From assembly GCA_019234945.1 (NCBI GenBank), contig JAFAKX010000067.1, positions 1 through 50,637 of the forward strand: a DNA stretch of 50,637 bases, read 5' to 3'. Positions 39,890-50,283 of the stretch are shown in pieces. The stretch comes from Silvibacterium sp. (GTDB lineage: Bacteria; Acidobacteriota; Terriglobia; Terriglobales; Acidobacteriaceae). How positions within the stretch are numbered: the first letter of the stretch is position 1; each line of letters starts with the position of its first letter. The translations under genes and the position numbers were made by a program. The notes below the pieces were generated by a model. It was not told where the DNA came from and did no database searches. It saw only the letters and a program-made list of their open reading frames with translations.

Positions 39890-41203
39890 ATGGATCGCTG
39901 GATGCTCTGGGAAAACCTTAAGCGTGGCTTGCTTCGCATCAGCGGGGGCCGGGAAATGTCGGCGCTGGTCGATCAGGCCATCGTTAGTGGTGCGAACTTT
40001 ATCACGAACGTCATTCTGGCTCGGTCTCTCGGCCCTCGGGATTTCGGTGTTTTCGCTTTGGCGTGGATGGCTGTGCTTTTCGCGAACAGCCTCCAGTTTG
40101 CCTTTGTTATCACGCCAATGATGAGCGTCGGGCCCAAGCAGGAACCCGCAGACAGGCCGCTCTATTACGCTGCGGTGCTGGTACAAGAGATCATATTTGC
40201 ATTGATATGTTCCTTGGCGGTGTTGCTTGCAGTACGGCTATCCGCTCAGCATTTTCCACGGTGGGATGTTCACGGTTTGGGCATCCCGCTGAGCATTGCA
40301 ACCCTGGCATATCTGTTGCAGGATTTTGTCCGGCGTTATCTCTTCTCGACGCGGCGGAGCAAACTGGCCTTGGCCAGCGATGCAGTCAGCTATCTGACTC
40401 AGTTGCCGATCATTTTGTGGATGGCGCCGCGGGCCCATTTCACATCGCAAGCTGCGCTTTGGGTGATTGCTCTGACCTCCCTGGCGGGCTTTGTAGTGGG
40501 TTGTTACTGGTTTGAGCCGATCCGGTTGCAATTCCGTGCGCTACGCGCGATCTTTTTGCGGCACTGGAAGATCTCCCGTTGGTTGGCGCCCTCGGCGTTT
40601 ATGCAGTGGAGTTCGGGAAACCTGTTTGTCATGGCTGCGCCGTTCTACTATGGTGCGGCGGCCGCCGGAATCCTGCGTGCTTCGCAGAACATCGTCGGAG
40701 TCGCGCACATCTGGTTTCTTGGGCTTGACAACGTCGTTCCCGCGGAGGCCGCGCGCCGCATGCACAGCAAGGGGCTCGATGCGTCTTTCGATTACATCAA
40801 GCAGATCCTCTGGCGCTGGGGCCTGATCACGCTTTTCTTTCTAGCGCTGGTTGCTCTCTTTCCCTCGCTATGGCTCAAGATTTATGGTGCCAAATATGAG
40901 GCCTACGGGTATATCCTGCGGCTTTACGCGCTCTTTTACTTCGTGGTCTTCTTTGCCGGTCCGTTGCGAGCAGGTCTCCAGGCCTTGGAATACACCGCGC
41001 CCCTTTTCTGGTCTTATCTGGCGATGACCGGCTTCTCGATCCTCTTTGCGGGGCCATTTGCAAAACACCTGGGTTTAACGGGTGTGATGTTAGGCATGAC
41101 CGCAGCCCAGATTCTTTTCCAGACAATCGTCGGCGCCGGGCTCGTCCTGCGCGTGCGGCGAATGAGGCGTGATTTTCTACTGACTCCGCCCGTTGAAGTG
41201 TAA
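39890..41203 (+). CDS. Polysaccharide flippase (Wzx/MATE-like)
   Basis: 437 aa; GANFITNVILARSLGPRDFGVFALAWMAVLF and about 12 hydrophobic segments. Confidence 0.85.
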   Translation: MDRWMLWENLKRGLLRISGGREMSALVDQAIVSGANFITNVILARSLGPRDFGVFALAWMAVLFANSLQFAFVITPMMSVGPKQEPADRPLYYAAVLVQEIIFALICSLAVLLAVRLSAQHFPRWDVHGLGIPLSIATLAYLLQDFVRRYLFSTRRSKLALASDAVSYLTQLPIILWMAPRAHFTSQAALWVIALTSLAGFVVGCYWFEPIRLQFRALRAIFLRHWKISRWLAPSAFMQWSSGNLFVMAAPFYYGAAAAGILRASQNIVGVAHIWFLGLDNVVPAEAARRMHSKGLDASFDYIKQILWRWGLITLFFLALVALFPSLWLKIYGAKYEAYGYILRLYALFYFVVFFAGPLRAGLQALEYTAPLFWSYLAMTGFSILFAGPFAKHLGLTGVMLGMTAAQILFQTIVGAGLVLRVRRMRRDFLLTPPVEV

Positions 41204-41229
41204 TTTTTAGCCAAACGCAAATTTTTACG

Positions 41230-42447
41230 ATGAGGGTCCTTCTTTCTGCCTATGCCTGTCGCCCCAACGCCGGTTCCGAACCCGGAACCGGCTGGAATTG
41301 GGCGCTGCACCTTGCCGAGGCGGGCTGTGAGGTTTATCTCTTGACCGCAGGCAGAAACAGGAATTCGATTGACACGTATCTCAAGGAACATCCCTGTCCG
41401 CGCTTGCACCCTCATTATGTCGACGTGCCGTGGATGAACCCCATGAGCTCAGGGGCAGCGCATTATCTGCTGTGGCAGTGGGGCACACTCCGTCAGGCCA
41501 AATCTCTTTCGTGCAAGATCTCCTTCGACATCGTTCATCATGTCTCTTACGGCGCCGTGCATGTTCCTACACAACTCTGGAGGCTTGGCCTTCCTACCAT
41601 TTTTGGGCCAGTGGGCGGCGGCCAGACCACGCCAGAGAGTCTGCTGTCTTATTTCGGTGATGCGGAAAAAGGTGAGCGCAATCGTACGCGCGTTACTCGC
41701 CTTCTGCCGCGACTCTGGCTTTACCGGGCGTGGATGAAGCGGATGAGCGTGGTGCTGGCCGCCAACAATGACACCTTGGCGCTCGCCGAAAATGCCGGTT
41801 GCCGCCGCGTAGAGCTGCTCTGCGATACGGGCTCTCGTCAGGATTTTCGCGCCGAGACGCCCAGAGTTTTCTCCGGGGCTCCGCCTCTCCGCCTGCTTTG
41901 GGTTGGCCGCTTCCTTCCGCGAAAAGGGCTGCCCCTGGCATTGGACGCCCTCGCGCAAACACAGGCCAAGATACACATCACGTTGGTGGGCGATGGCCTG
42001 CCGGCCGAGACCGTGCGTCGTATGATCTCCGAGCGTTCACTCGCTGGCCGCGTGCATTGGAAAGGCGAACGACTGCCGTGGATGGAGGTGCGCGAGGCAT
42101 ACGCCACGCACGATGCGCTTCTTTTTACCAGCCTTCGCGATAGCTTCGGATCGCAAAATCTGGAGGCAATGAGCGTAGGCCTGCCCGTGATCACCCTGAA
42201 CCTGAGCGGGGCACGCGATCTCATCTCCGACGATTCAGCGCTGAAGGTACCAATCGGTTCCACAAAGCAGGAAACAGTCCTAAATCTCTCTCAAGCGTTG
42301 GATCGTTTTGCCGCGATGTCGCTCGAGCAGAGAAATCATATGTCGGAAATGGCCTGGCGCCGTGCAGAAGAATTTTCATGGGCTTCACGCGCCGCCTTCG
42401 CTAAAACACTTTACAGCGGTTTGCTCGATAACCGACGCGCTTCATAA
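41230..42447 (+). CDS. Glycosyltransferase family 4
   Basis: ACRPNAGSEPGTGWNWALHLAEAG..; LLWVGRFLPRKGLPLALDAL. Confidence 0.88.
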   Translation: MRVLLSAYACRPNAGSEPGTGWNWALHLAEAGCEVYLLTAGRNRNSIDTYLKEHPCPRLHPHYVDVPWMNPMSSGAAHYLLWQWGTLRQAKSLSCKISFDIVHHVSYGAVHVPTQLWRLGLPTIFGPVGGGQTTPESLLSYFGDAEKGERNRTRVTRLLPRLWLYRAWMKRMSVVLAANNDTLALAENAGCRRVELLCDTGSRQDFRAETPRVFSGAPPLRLLWVGRFLPRKGLPLALDALAQTQAKIHITLVGDGLPAETVRRMISERSLAGRVHWKGERLPWMEVREAYATHDALLFTSLRDSFGSQNLEAMSVGLPVITLNLSGARDLISDDSALKVPIGSTKQETVLNLSQALDRFAAMSLEQRNHMSEMAWRRAEEFSWASRAAFAKTLYSGLLDNRRAS

Positions 42448-42537
42448 TTGAATTAAAGCTCTACCATAAGAAAAAGATTGACAGACAGCCTTTCGTTCCC
42501 CTGAAAAGTCCACGCGTTGCTGCGCACTGGAGGCGAC

Positions 42538-43617
42538 GTGACGAATAGCTTTGTAATTTGGGGCGGCTATGGCGGGCACAATCTGGGAGACGAGGCCATT
42601 TTATGGGCGCTCTCACGGCAATTGCGCAGGCTTGAGCCGGCCGCCCGGCAATATGTTCTGGTGCCCCGCGGTGTGAGCCGGGAGGTAAAGGCGCAGTACG
42701 ATGCCTGGCAGATCGAAGTTGTGTCAGGACCGTTGCCTGCCTCACTGCAAATTCTGCGAAAGGCCCGCCTCATCGTCGGAGGCGGACAGATGGTCGACGA
42801 TACCTCGCTCGGTTGGCCTGTGGGCTGGAGTTCGCTCTTTCTGCTGATCAACTGGTTCTTCGGCAAGAAGCCACTGGTCACCTGCATCGGTGCCGAGAAG
42901 CTCAACCGCAAGCTCCCTCGATTCCTGGTGAAGCACATGTATTCGCTGGCGCAGGTGTGCACCTGTCGTGACCCCGAGTCCACCGAAGTCCTGAAGGACG
43001 CCGGCATTCGCGAAAACAAAGTGTGGACGACACGCGATGTCGTCTTCTCTCTTGATCGAGCGCTCCTGCCGCAATGGAACCAGTCCGACGCCGACCATCA
43101 GCTCCGCGTGGCGATGCTCATCGCCTATGATCCAAAGCGTATTCGCGAAAAGAACGAGCGAACCATCCAACTGATTGATGCGCTGCTGAAGAACGGCATC
43201 TCTGTGCAGTTGGTCGCACACGATCTGCGAGCGGAATACGATCTCCAGGCTCTCGCCGAAATCGAGGCCAGATACAAGGACCATCCCGGCGTCACCACCG
43301 CCTCGGCGCAAATCGTTGATGACGTCGTGGCCATTTACAGCCGCACCGACGCGGTTATCAGCGGCAGAATGCACCCGTTGATCCTCGCTTCGCTCACCGG
43401 CACACTACCCATTGCCTTTGGCGGAAAGGCCAAGGTGCAATCCCTGCTTTCCATGTCGGGCATCCCATCGCTAACCGCGTCCACCCCGGAAGAACAGGCG
43501 GCCCAGGTGCGACAGCTCACCGCACAGCGATCGCAGATCTTGCCCAAAATCGCCGAAGTCGTGGCCGATTTTCGCAAGATTGTGGAAGGATCGATGGCCC
43601 AGGCCTTGACACTCTAG
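42538..43617 (+). CDS. Polysaccharide pyruvyl transferase family protein
   Basis: GGYGGHNLGDEAILWAL; YSRTDAVISGRMHPLILASLTGTLPIA; GTG start preceded by GGAGG. Confidence 0.85.
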   Translation: MTNSFVIWGGYGGHNLGDEAILWALSRQLRRLEPAARQYVLVPRGVSREVKAQYDAWQIEVVSGPLPASLQILRKARLIVGGGQMVDDTSLGWPVGWSSLFLLINWFFGKKPLVTCIGAEKLNRKLPRFLVKHMYSLAQVCTCRDPESTEVLKDAGIRENKVWTTRDVVFSLDRALLPQWNQSDADHQLRVAMLIAYDPKRIREKNERTIQLIDALLKNGISVQLVAHDLRAEYDLQALAEIEARYKDHPGVTTASAQIVDDVVAIYSRTDAVISGRMHPLILASLTGTLPIAFGGKAKVQSLLSMSGIPSLTASTPEEQAAQVRQLTAQRSQILPKIAEVVADFRKIVEGSMAQALTL

Positions 43618-43769
43618 TAATTTGAACGTGGAAAAGTTGTGGCGGTAATTCGACCTATTACAACCGTAATCATGGTAACCTGATATCAATCCCAAAAATA
43701 TCCGTTGCGCAGGCAATGCCAACGCAAGTACTAGGTCCAACTCTTGCAATAGTGGAAAGGCTGGATACG

Positions 43770-44909
43770 ATGCGATTCGTGCATATCCTGGTGGGTAGTG
43801 CTGATCCGAGATCTGTAAACGGCGTCAACAAGGTTGTTCATTGGTTGGCAGCTACGCAGAAAGAGATGGGACTTGAGTCTGAAGTGTGGGCGCTGAAACC
43901 CAATCGCGCTCCGGTTACGCACGAGCATATCTATCCCATTCAAGTCTTTTCTACAACTAAATCGCGATTTCTGCTGAGCGGAGAATTACGCCAGGCCTTG
44001 AATAGCTTGCCTTCGAATACCTGGGTTCAGCTCCACTCCGTGTATATCCCGGAACTCACATCCATCGCGAAAGTGTTGAAGAATCGCGGCATCTCCTATG
44101 GAGTTACAACCCACGGCGGGTATCTGTCGCTATATGCCGACCAGTCTCGCTCATTACGCATCAAGAAAGCCATCTTCGCCGCTCTCTGGGAGAACTGGAT
44201 GCTGCGCAATGCCGCGATGATCCACGTGATCGGCGCAACTGAAATCGAAGACCTGGAATCGCGTGCGCCCGGCCAGAAGATGGTGATCATTCCCAATGGC
44301 TACGAGCCGAAGCAGCTGGAGGTCGATCCCAGTCCACGCTCTGAAGCCACTCCGCCTGCCATCATGTTCTGCGGACGTCACGAAATTAAACAGAAGGGCC
44401 TCGATTTGCTCCTTCGTGGGTTTGCCGAGTATCGCAAGAACGGTGGGACGCTGAATCTCGTCCTTATATCCGGCGGCAAGGACAACGCCTACCTGCGTGA
44501 TCTGGCCGAGCACCTAGGCATTGCCGATCATGTCTCGTGGCCAGGAGTATTGCCGGTTAACGAGCTGCGTTCCACGCTGCGAACGGCGGCGGCATTCGTG
44601 CATACCTCGCGCTTTGACGTATTGCCAACGGCGTGTCTCGAAGCTGCGGCTCTCGGTCTTCCCTTGTTTGTGAGCGAAGAAACGAACTTTGCAGAATACC
44701 TTGAGCCTCGAAAGGCCGGTTGGATCTGCCGTCCGAATCAGCCCAAGAGCATTGCGGAAACAATGTTCGCGATCGAGAAGACCAGTCCAACCGAGCGCAT
44801 CGCCATGGGCGAGCGCGCACAGCGCATGATCGACGAGGAACTGCGGTGGGATCTGATCTGCCAAAAGCTCTCGCACGTCGCTGAGAAATGCATGAGTGGC
44901 GCGGCATAA
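43770..44909 (+). CDS. Glycosyltransferase family 4
   Basis: VNGVNKVVHWLAATQKEMG; MFCGRHEIKQKGLDLLLRGF; C-terminal GT4 pattern. Confidence 0.85.
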   Translation: MRFVHILVGSADPRSVNGVNKVVHWLAATQKEMGLESEVWALKPNRAPVTHEHIYPIQVFSTTKSRFLLSGELRQALNSLPSNTWVQLHSVYIPELTSIAKVLKNRGISYGVTTHGGYLSLYADQSRSLRIKKAIFAALWENWMLRNAAMIHVIGATEIEDLESRAPGQKMVIIPNGYEPKQLEVDPSPRSEATPPAIMFCGRHEIKQKGLDLLLRGFAEYRKNGGTLNLVLISGGKDNAYLRDLAEHLGIADHVSWPGVLPVNELRSTLRTAAAFVHTSRFDVLPTACLEAAALGLPLFVSEETNFAEYLEPRKAGWICRPNQPKSIAETMFAIEKTSPTERIAMGERAQRMIDEELRWDLICQKLSHVAEKCMSGAA

Positions 44910-44974
44910 GCTCCGCTCATCAACGCGCGTCCTTCGCGCAAACCCCCGTTGCGCCTCACTAGAAGGAAAGCTTC

Positions 44975-46165
44975 ATGCGCGTGCTGGTGTTGCATAACCG
45001 CTATCAAATCCAGGGCGGCGAGGACGTCGTCGTTTCGCAGGAAACGGAAATGCTGCGTTCTTTCGGTATTGACGTCGACGTCTTCGAGATAAACAACGAT
45101 TCCATCATCAGCGCGCGAGAGAAGATCTACACAACGATGCACCTCGCGTATTCTTCCCGAATGCGCGAAGCGGTCCGCAAGCGCATTCGTAACTTTCGCG
45201 CCGATGTCATCCACGTCCATAACTTTTTCCCTCGCTTCACGCCGTCTGTCTACGATGCTGCCCGCGACGAAAACTGCGGCGTCGTGCAGACGTTGCATAA
45301 CTACCGTCTGATGTGTGCCGGCGGTCTCTTATTCAGAGATCAGGCCATCTGTACGGAGTGTCTGAGCCGCGGCAATGCGTTGCCGGCTCTGGTTCACCGC
45401 TGCTATCGCGGAAGTGCGGTGGGAACTGCTGCGCTCGCCGGTATGGTCACGATCCACAAGCTGCGTGGTACCTGGCGCACGCGCGTCGACCGCTTTATCA
45501 CCCTGACCGCTTTTGCGCGCTCTCTCTTCATTGAACACGCCGGCCTTCCGGCCGACCGCATCATCGTCAAGGCGAATGTCGTGCCCGACATCGGCTTAAC
45601 GGCTGGTGAGAAAGCCTATGCGTTGTTTGTCGGCAGGCTTTCTCCGGAGAAAGGAATCGACTGCATTCTGCGCGCGGCCAGGAGTGGCAAGTTCCCTTTG
45701 CCGCTCAAGATCGTCGGTTCCGGCCCCCTGGAAAGCGCTGTGCGCGAAGCCGTCGAGCCTGGCAAGCTCGAATTTCTAGGCAAGAAACCCAGTGCAGAGG
45801 TGCACCTGCTGCTACACGGAGCAAAAATGCTGTTGGCGCCATCCATGTGGCATGAGGCGGGCGTTCCGCTGGTCATCGGAGAGGCCTTTAGCGCCGGTGT
45901 GCCGGTCATTACTACGCGAATCGAGCCCATCGACAGCGTCGTCGAGCATGAGCGCAATGGCCTGCTGATAACTCCGGGCAGCGCACGAGAGCTTGCCGAA
46001 GCTGCTGCGAGGCTTGATTCAGACGACGGGCTGATGGGCCGCATGGGCCACCAGGCTCGCCGTACCTACGAGCAGCTATACATGCCGGCCAGTAATTGCC
46101 GTGCTCTCCTCAATATTTACTCAGACGCATTGGATGCCGCCCGAAATCCCGTCGTGGTAGCCTGA
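44975..46165 (+). CDS. Glycosyltransferase family 4
   Basis: HNRYQIQGGEDVVVSQETEML; LFVGRLSPEKGIDCILRAA; SMWHEAGVPLVIGEAFSAGVPVI. Confidence 0.9.
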   Translation: MRVLVLHNRYQIQGGEDVVVSQETEMLRSFGIDVDVFEINNDSIISAREKIYTTMHLAYSSRMREAVRKRIRNFRADVIHVHNFFPRFTPSVYDAARDENCGVVQTLHNYRLMCAGGLLFRDQAICTECLSRGNALPALVHRCYRGSAVGTAALAGMVTIHKLRGTWRTRVDRFITLTAFARSLFIEHAGLPADRIIVKANVVPDIGLTAGEKAYALFVGRLSPEKGIDCILRAARSGKFPLPLKIVGSGPLESAVREAVEPGKLEFLGKKPSAEVHLLLHGAKMLLAPSMWHEAGVPLVIGEAFSAGVPVITTRIEPIDSVVEHERNGLLITPGSARELAEAAARLDSDDGLMGRMGHQARRTYEQLYMPASNCRALLNIYSDALDAARNPVVVA

Positions 46166-46208
46166 GCGCCCCTCGTTTAGACGATAATCATGTGTTCAGG
46201 CTCCGGTT

Positions 46209-47360
46209 CTACGCCGTTCTGTGCTTTGCGCGCATTGCAAGGAATGGCCGTTCAACCGCCCAGTGCAGTGCCAGAGCTGCGAGATACGCCGCGACACCGC
46301 AGACCGACCACACAATCAGGCGCCCGCCATGAATATGCGCGGAAACAATCTCGATAGCAGCGCCGTGAACCAGATAGAGCGCGTAGCTGAGTGTCCCCAG
46401 ATGCACCAGCACCGGATGGTTCAGAGGCCGCGCCAGCCATGATTTGTCGTAGTGCGTCACCAGATAAAGAATTGGAAGCAGCGCGATGCTCTGCAGCGTA
46501 AAGCGGAAGGTCATTCGGCCGGACGCATGAAAGACAAAAGTGAGGGCCAGCAACACGAATGCAAAGGGGATAAGCCACAGCAGACGATTGTAAGTAAGCA
46601 GCTTTCGCCATCCATCGTGATGCTCGACCGTTGCCAGAAAGCATCCCCAGAGGATCGAATCGAGACGGGCATCGGTTGCCAGATAGCAGTACTCCTCCCC
46701 AAGCGGCATAATGCGAACCGCGATTATTCTCCACACCAGCACACCAAGACAAATCACGAAGAGCGCTCTTGATATTTGCTCGAAGTTCATCTTCCTGCGC
46801 AGCATCACCAGCAGCAGGAGAGGAAACAACAGATAAAAGTGCTCTTCCACACAGAGCGACCAGTAGTGACCGGTACCGGCTATATAGAAAGAGTGACGAC
46901 CTGCAGACAGATTCCACCAGAAAGCATAGTTCTCAAGATAAAGAGCTTGAAAGAAAAATGCGGATGCTTTGAAGGGAATCTTTAGTACGTGCCAATAGGA
47001 GAGCAGCGCACAAATGATGAGGACCGCATAGCCGCTCGGAAAGATGCGAAGCGTACGCCGATAGTAAAAATTGCGAAGAGAGATCGTCCCAGTTTTCGAA
47101 TGCTCGCGTAACAGCAGAGTTGTAATCAGGTAGCCGCTCAACAGAAAAAAGACGCTGACCCCAAAGCCCCCCGGCCGTGATCCCAAAAAGCCCATGTGGG
47201 AAACGAAGACGAGTAGAAAAGATAAAGCCCGTACACCGTCGAGACTCGGAATGCGCCCTGACCATTGCGAAGCGGGAAACAGCGAGAGGGGCGTGGCCGC
47301 GGCGCTAACCACTTCAGTTTCTTCATCAACAGTCAGCAAGGCAGAATTTGGAGACATCAT
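46209..47360 (-). CDS. Acyltransferase family 3
   Basis: SLDGVRALSFLLVFVSHMG, FFLLSGYLITTLLLREHSKTGTISLRNFYYRR, HYWSLCVEEHFYLL. Confidence 0.92.
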   Translation of the reverse strand: MMSPNSALLTVDEETEVVSAAATPLSLFPASQWSGRIPSLDGVRALSFLLVFVSHMGFLGSRPGGFGVSVFFLLSGYLITTLLLREHSKTGTISLRNFYYRRTLRIFPSGYAVLIICALLSYWHVLKIPFKASAFFFQALYLENYAFWWNLSAGRHSFYIAGTGHYWSLCVEEHFYLLFPLLLLVMLRRKMNFEQISRALFVICLGVLVWRIIAVRIMPLGEEYCYLATDARLDSILWGCFLATVEHHDGWRKLLTYNRLLWLIPFAFVLLALTFVFHASGRMTFRFTLQSIALLPILYLVTHYDKSWLARPLNHPVLVHLGTLSYALYLVHGAAIEIVSAHIHGGRLIVWSVCGVAAYLAALALHWAVERPFLAMRAKHRTA

Positions 47361-47547
47361 TGTTTAAACCCCTCACAGTGGCGAATGGGTGGTTTTAGAA
47401 AACATATCTGCGGGCACGCAAGAACCGGGCAAAATATCAACGAAAGCGAGGTATGATCCCTTACGGGCTTGGATTTGGCGCCTCTGCCAATCCGAAGCAA
47501 ATATTGCACGCGATGCGAACGCGAAAAATACCTTTAGAGAACTGCTG

Positions 47548-48903
47548 TTAGTGCAAAAGCCTCGGTGTACCGGTAAGATCGATCGTTGGGGTTGTGATTG
47601 ACGCGTGTCCTCCCGTCAGGTCGTCTACTTGAGAAACCTTCCAGTCCTTGGGGATTGTGAATGTCTCTTTATCCTTGTTTGTCCAAACAATGTACTGTTC
47701 TTGTCCCTTCTCCGTCCGGGATTTGACGATCCACTCACTTGACTGGGTATGAGTTACGCCTTCATATGTAGCTCCGAGCAGCCATTGGGTGATCGTTGCG
47801 TAGGCGCGCGTGGCATCTTTCATACCGGTACCGTTGTCGTCAACGATTGCGTACGCCGGCTCGCCCCAGCCATACCAGTAGAATCGCTCAATTCCTGCAG
47901 CCCATGCCAGAGCGTACGACCTTCCCACTGCGTCGACGGCCTCCTGCTGCGCGAGAACATGAATGTTGGCCGGATAATTTTTGATATAGGCTTTCGCACC
48001 TGGAGCACTGTGAATGTAATACCCGGATTCCGTGTCCCAGATGGGCTTAGTGGTGAGGTTGAAACTATCGAGTATATGTCTCAGCTGCTGAGCGGTTCCC
48101 ACCAAGGACTCCGGGTGAATCCTCGGGGACGATAAGTTATCGTAGAAATGAAAGCCGAGAACGTCGAAGGTATCTCCACCACCCTGTTCGATAAAAGCGC
48201 GAAGATACTCGGGACCGCCACCAGGGGCCGGCGATGGAGAGATCACACGGATCGTCGGGTCTACCTGCTTTAGAACGCGGTAGGCGGATCTGCAAAGCTG
48301 CACGAGGTGAGGAATGTCCCCGGAATAGTTGGACTTCATGTTGGGCTCGTTCCACATCTCATAGACATGAACACGGCCCTTGTAGCGTGTGGCGACCGTG
48401 CGGACGTAGTTTTCCCAGTCGGCCATATCTTTCGCTTCTGCGCGGGTTCCCAAAGCCTGAAAGGCAAAGGGATTCGTCTCGGTCGGGCGCGCCGAGGCCC
48501 AGGTCGGAGAAGCGTCCAGCACCAGGTCGACATCTGCGCCATGTTGCCGCGCTTGAGCCACATCTTCATCAACGTGAGAAAAATCCCAGTTGCCCTTCTG
48601 CGGCTCGACCTTGGCCCACACGGAGTCGAAGATGCGGACTGCCCCCACATTCACGGTCGGCCAGGGATGCTTCCATGCCGATCCGGCCAGGTTCATCGCG
48701 AAATATGTCCGCGGTACGGGATTTTGTACGGCATTAGGTTCCAACGTTACGTCGAAGCTGTTTAGCTGAGAGTGCGAAATATGGAAACCGCTCGATAACA
48801 ATATTGCGCTCAAGATTAGAGAGCGAGACTTTGGACGGCGTCTGTGTGCCACGCCGGATTGCACGTTTTTTGCTGATGACTCAAAAGACATAGTTGAACT
48901 CAT
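47548..48903 (-). CDS. Glycoside hydrolase (GH39/PslG-like clan A fold)
   Basis: VRIFDSVWAKVEPQKGNWDFSHVDEDV, VHVYEMWNEPN (acid/base Glu), PIWDTESGYY (nucleophile Glu). Confidence 0.75.
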   Translation of the reverse strand: MSSTMSFESSAKNVQSGVAHRRRPKSRSLILSAILLSSGFHISHSQLNSFDVTLEPNAVQNPVPRTYFAMNLAGSAWKHPWPTVNVGAVRIFDSVWAKVEPQKGNWDFSHVDEDVAQARQHGADVDLVLDASPTWASARPTETNPFAFQALGTRAEAKDMADWENYVRTVATRYKGRVHVYEMWNEPNMKSNYSGDIPHLVQLCRSAYRVLKQVDPTIRVISPSPAPGGGPEYLRAFIEQGGGDTFDVLGFHFYDNLSSPRIHPESLVGTAQQLRHILDSFNLTTKPIWDTESGYYIHSAPGAKAYIKNYPANIHVLAQQEAVDAVGRSYALAWAAGIERFYWYGWGEPAYAIVDDNGTGMKDATRAYATITQWLLGATYEGVTHTQSSEWIVKSRTEKGQEQYIVWTNKDKETFTIPKDWKVSQVDDLTGGHASITTPTIDLTGTPRLLH

Positions 48904-48917
48904 AATGTGAAGTGAGC

Positions 48918-50210
48918 CTAACTGTAGGGAAGAGCCTGAACGGTTGTGCGCTTGGTGTGCTGCTCAATCCCCGAGGCGTCCTCGATGAAATTAGAGTCAG
49001 AGAGAGCTCGATCGTTTGAAAAATAACCAGATAATCGATTTTTATATTTTAGAATGGGCGATTCAAAATAACGGAAAGATAGCGAAGCCACACTAAGGGA
49101 GCATAGAAAACTAGTTAAAGCGACGACGAGAGAACCCGTATATGACTGTACAGACAAGAAGCGTAAATGTGCAGCTGCTTCATTGACGAGAAATAATACT
49201 GGAACATGGACCAGATAGAGAGTATAGCTGATTGTTCCTATAGCAACCAAGGGTTTAATGCGCAAGACGCGATGAAGCCTACGGTTACTCCCCCCATGCT
49301 TAATAATGTGATTAAGTAAACCTGAAAATCCAAGTGTGATCAACGGCAAGCCAAAAACCATAAATAAACAATCGTTGCGAATCTCTCTGCCAATTACGGG
49401 CCTACCCGTATAGAGAATGACTGCCAGCAACAACGCGCAGGCTGCAGAAATCCATAACAGCATGGAATCGCAGCGCTCCTGTGCAGGTTTGGGAAGCTCG
49501 CGTCTATGCTCCACCCATAGAGCAAGCAAAGCACCTCCCATCAGGACATCGATGCGAGAAAAGAAGTCGAAGTAAGTGTCGAATCCCAGAAATCCGAACC
49601 AGCGAACGGCAAGAGCTAAAATGCACGTGATTATGCAAATACTGCCGAGCACTTTCTGCCGAAAATGAAGAACCATGGGGGCCCACAGAATATAAAACCA
49701 CTCTTCTATGGAAAGCGACCATGTTGGTACAAAACTCTTGCTAAATCCTCCATGCACAAAAAAGCCATGCATAGCATTGGGGAGATCCTCACGAATGAAA
49801 GGATCTGGAAATGACAGGTTGCCTTGCACCGTGTGAAGAATGTGAGCAAAGACAGCGGGGGATTCTCCAAAGCTTTGGAGGAAAAATATTTTGCCTATCA
49901 TTTTGGACCAGCTAAAGTGATCACCTTGTAGCATTGCAAGGCTAAGGACCAAAATGAATACAGCGTAATAGGGTGGAAAGATGCGAAGAATACGGCGCGC
50001 ATAAAAAATCTTATAAGGATGCGGCCTCTCTTTTAATTGCAGCAAAATACTAGTGATCAGGAAACCCGATAAGACAAAAAACAGCTCTACTCCGACCCAT
50101 CCAAATTCAGGCAGGCCATAGAGCATGACTGTGAAAGGATAGTAATGGTGCGTAATTACCATAAGGATGGCAAAAGCTCGAATGCCATCAAGTTCAACAA
50201 TACGTTTCAT
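48918..50210 (-). CDS. Acyltransferase family 3
   Basis: LDGIRAFAILMVITHHYYPF, ELFFVLSGFLITSILLQ, PTWSLSIEEWFYIL. Confidence 0.92.
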   Translation of the reverse strand: MKRIVELDGIRAFAILMVITHHYYPFTVMLYGLPEFGWVGVELFFVLSGFLITSILLQLKERPHPYKIFYARRILRIFPPYYAVFILVLSLAMLQGDHFSWSKMIGKIFFLQSFGESPAVFAHILHTVQGNLSFPDPFIREDLPNAMHGFFVHGGFSKSFVPTWSLSIEEWFYILWAPMVLHFRQKVLGSICIITCILALAVRWFGFLGFDTYFDFFSRIDVLMGGALLALWVEHRRELPKPAQERCDSMLLWISAACALLLAVILYTGRPVIGREIRNDCLFMVFGLPLITLGFSGLLNHIIKHGGSNRRLHRVLRIKPLVAIGTISYTLYLVHVPVLFLVNEAAAHLRFLSVQSYTGSLVVALTSFLCSLSVASLSFRYFESPILKYKNRLSGYFSNDRALSDSNFIEDASGIEQHTKRTTVQALPYS

Positions 50211-50283
50211 AAATGGGCACCAGAACTTGCAATATTTACTTTATTAATCGGATATTGTGGGCATACAGACGCATGCTAGTTCA

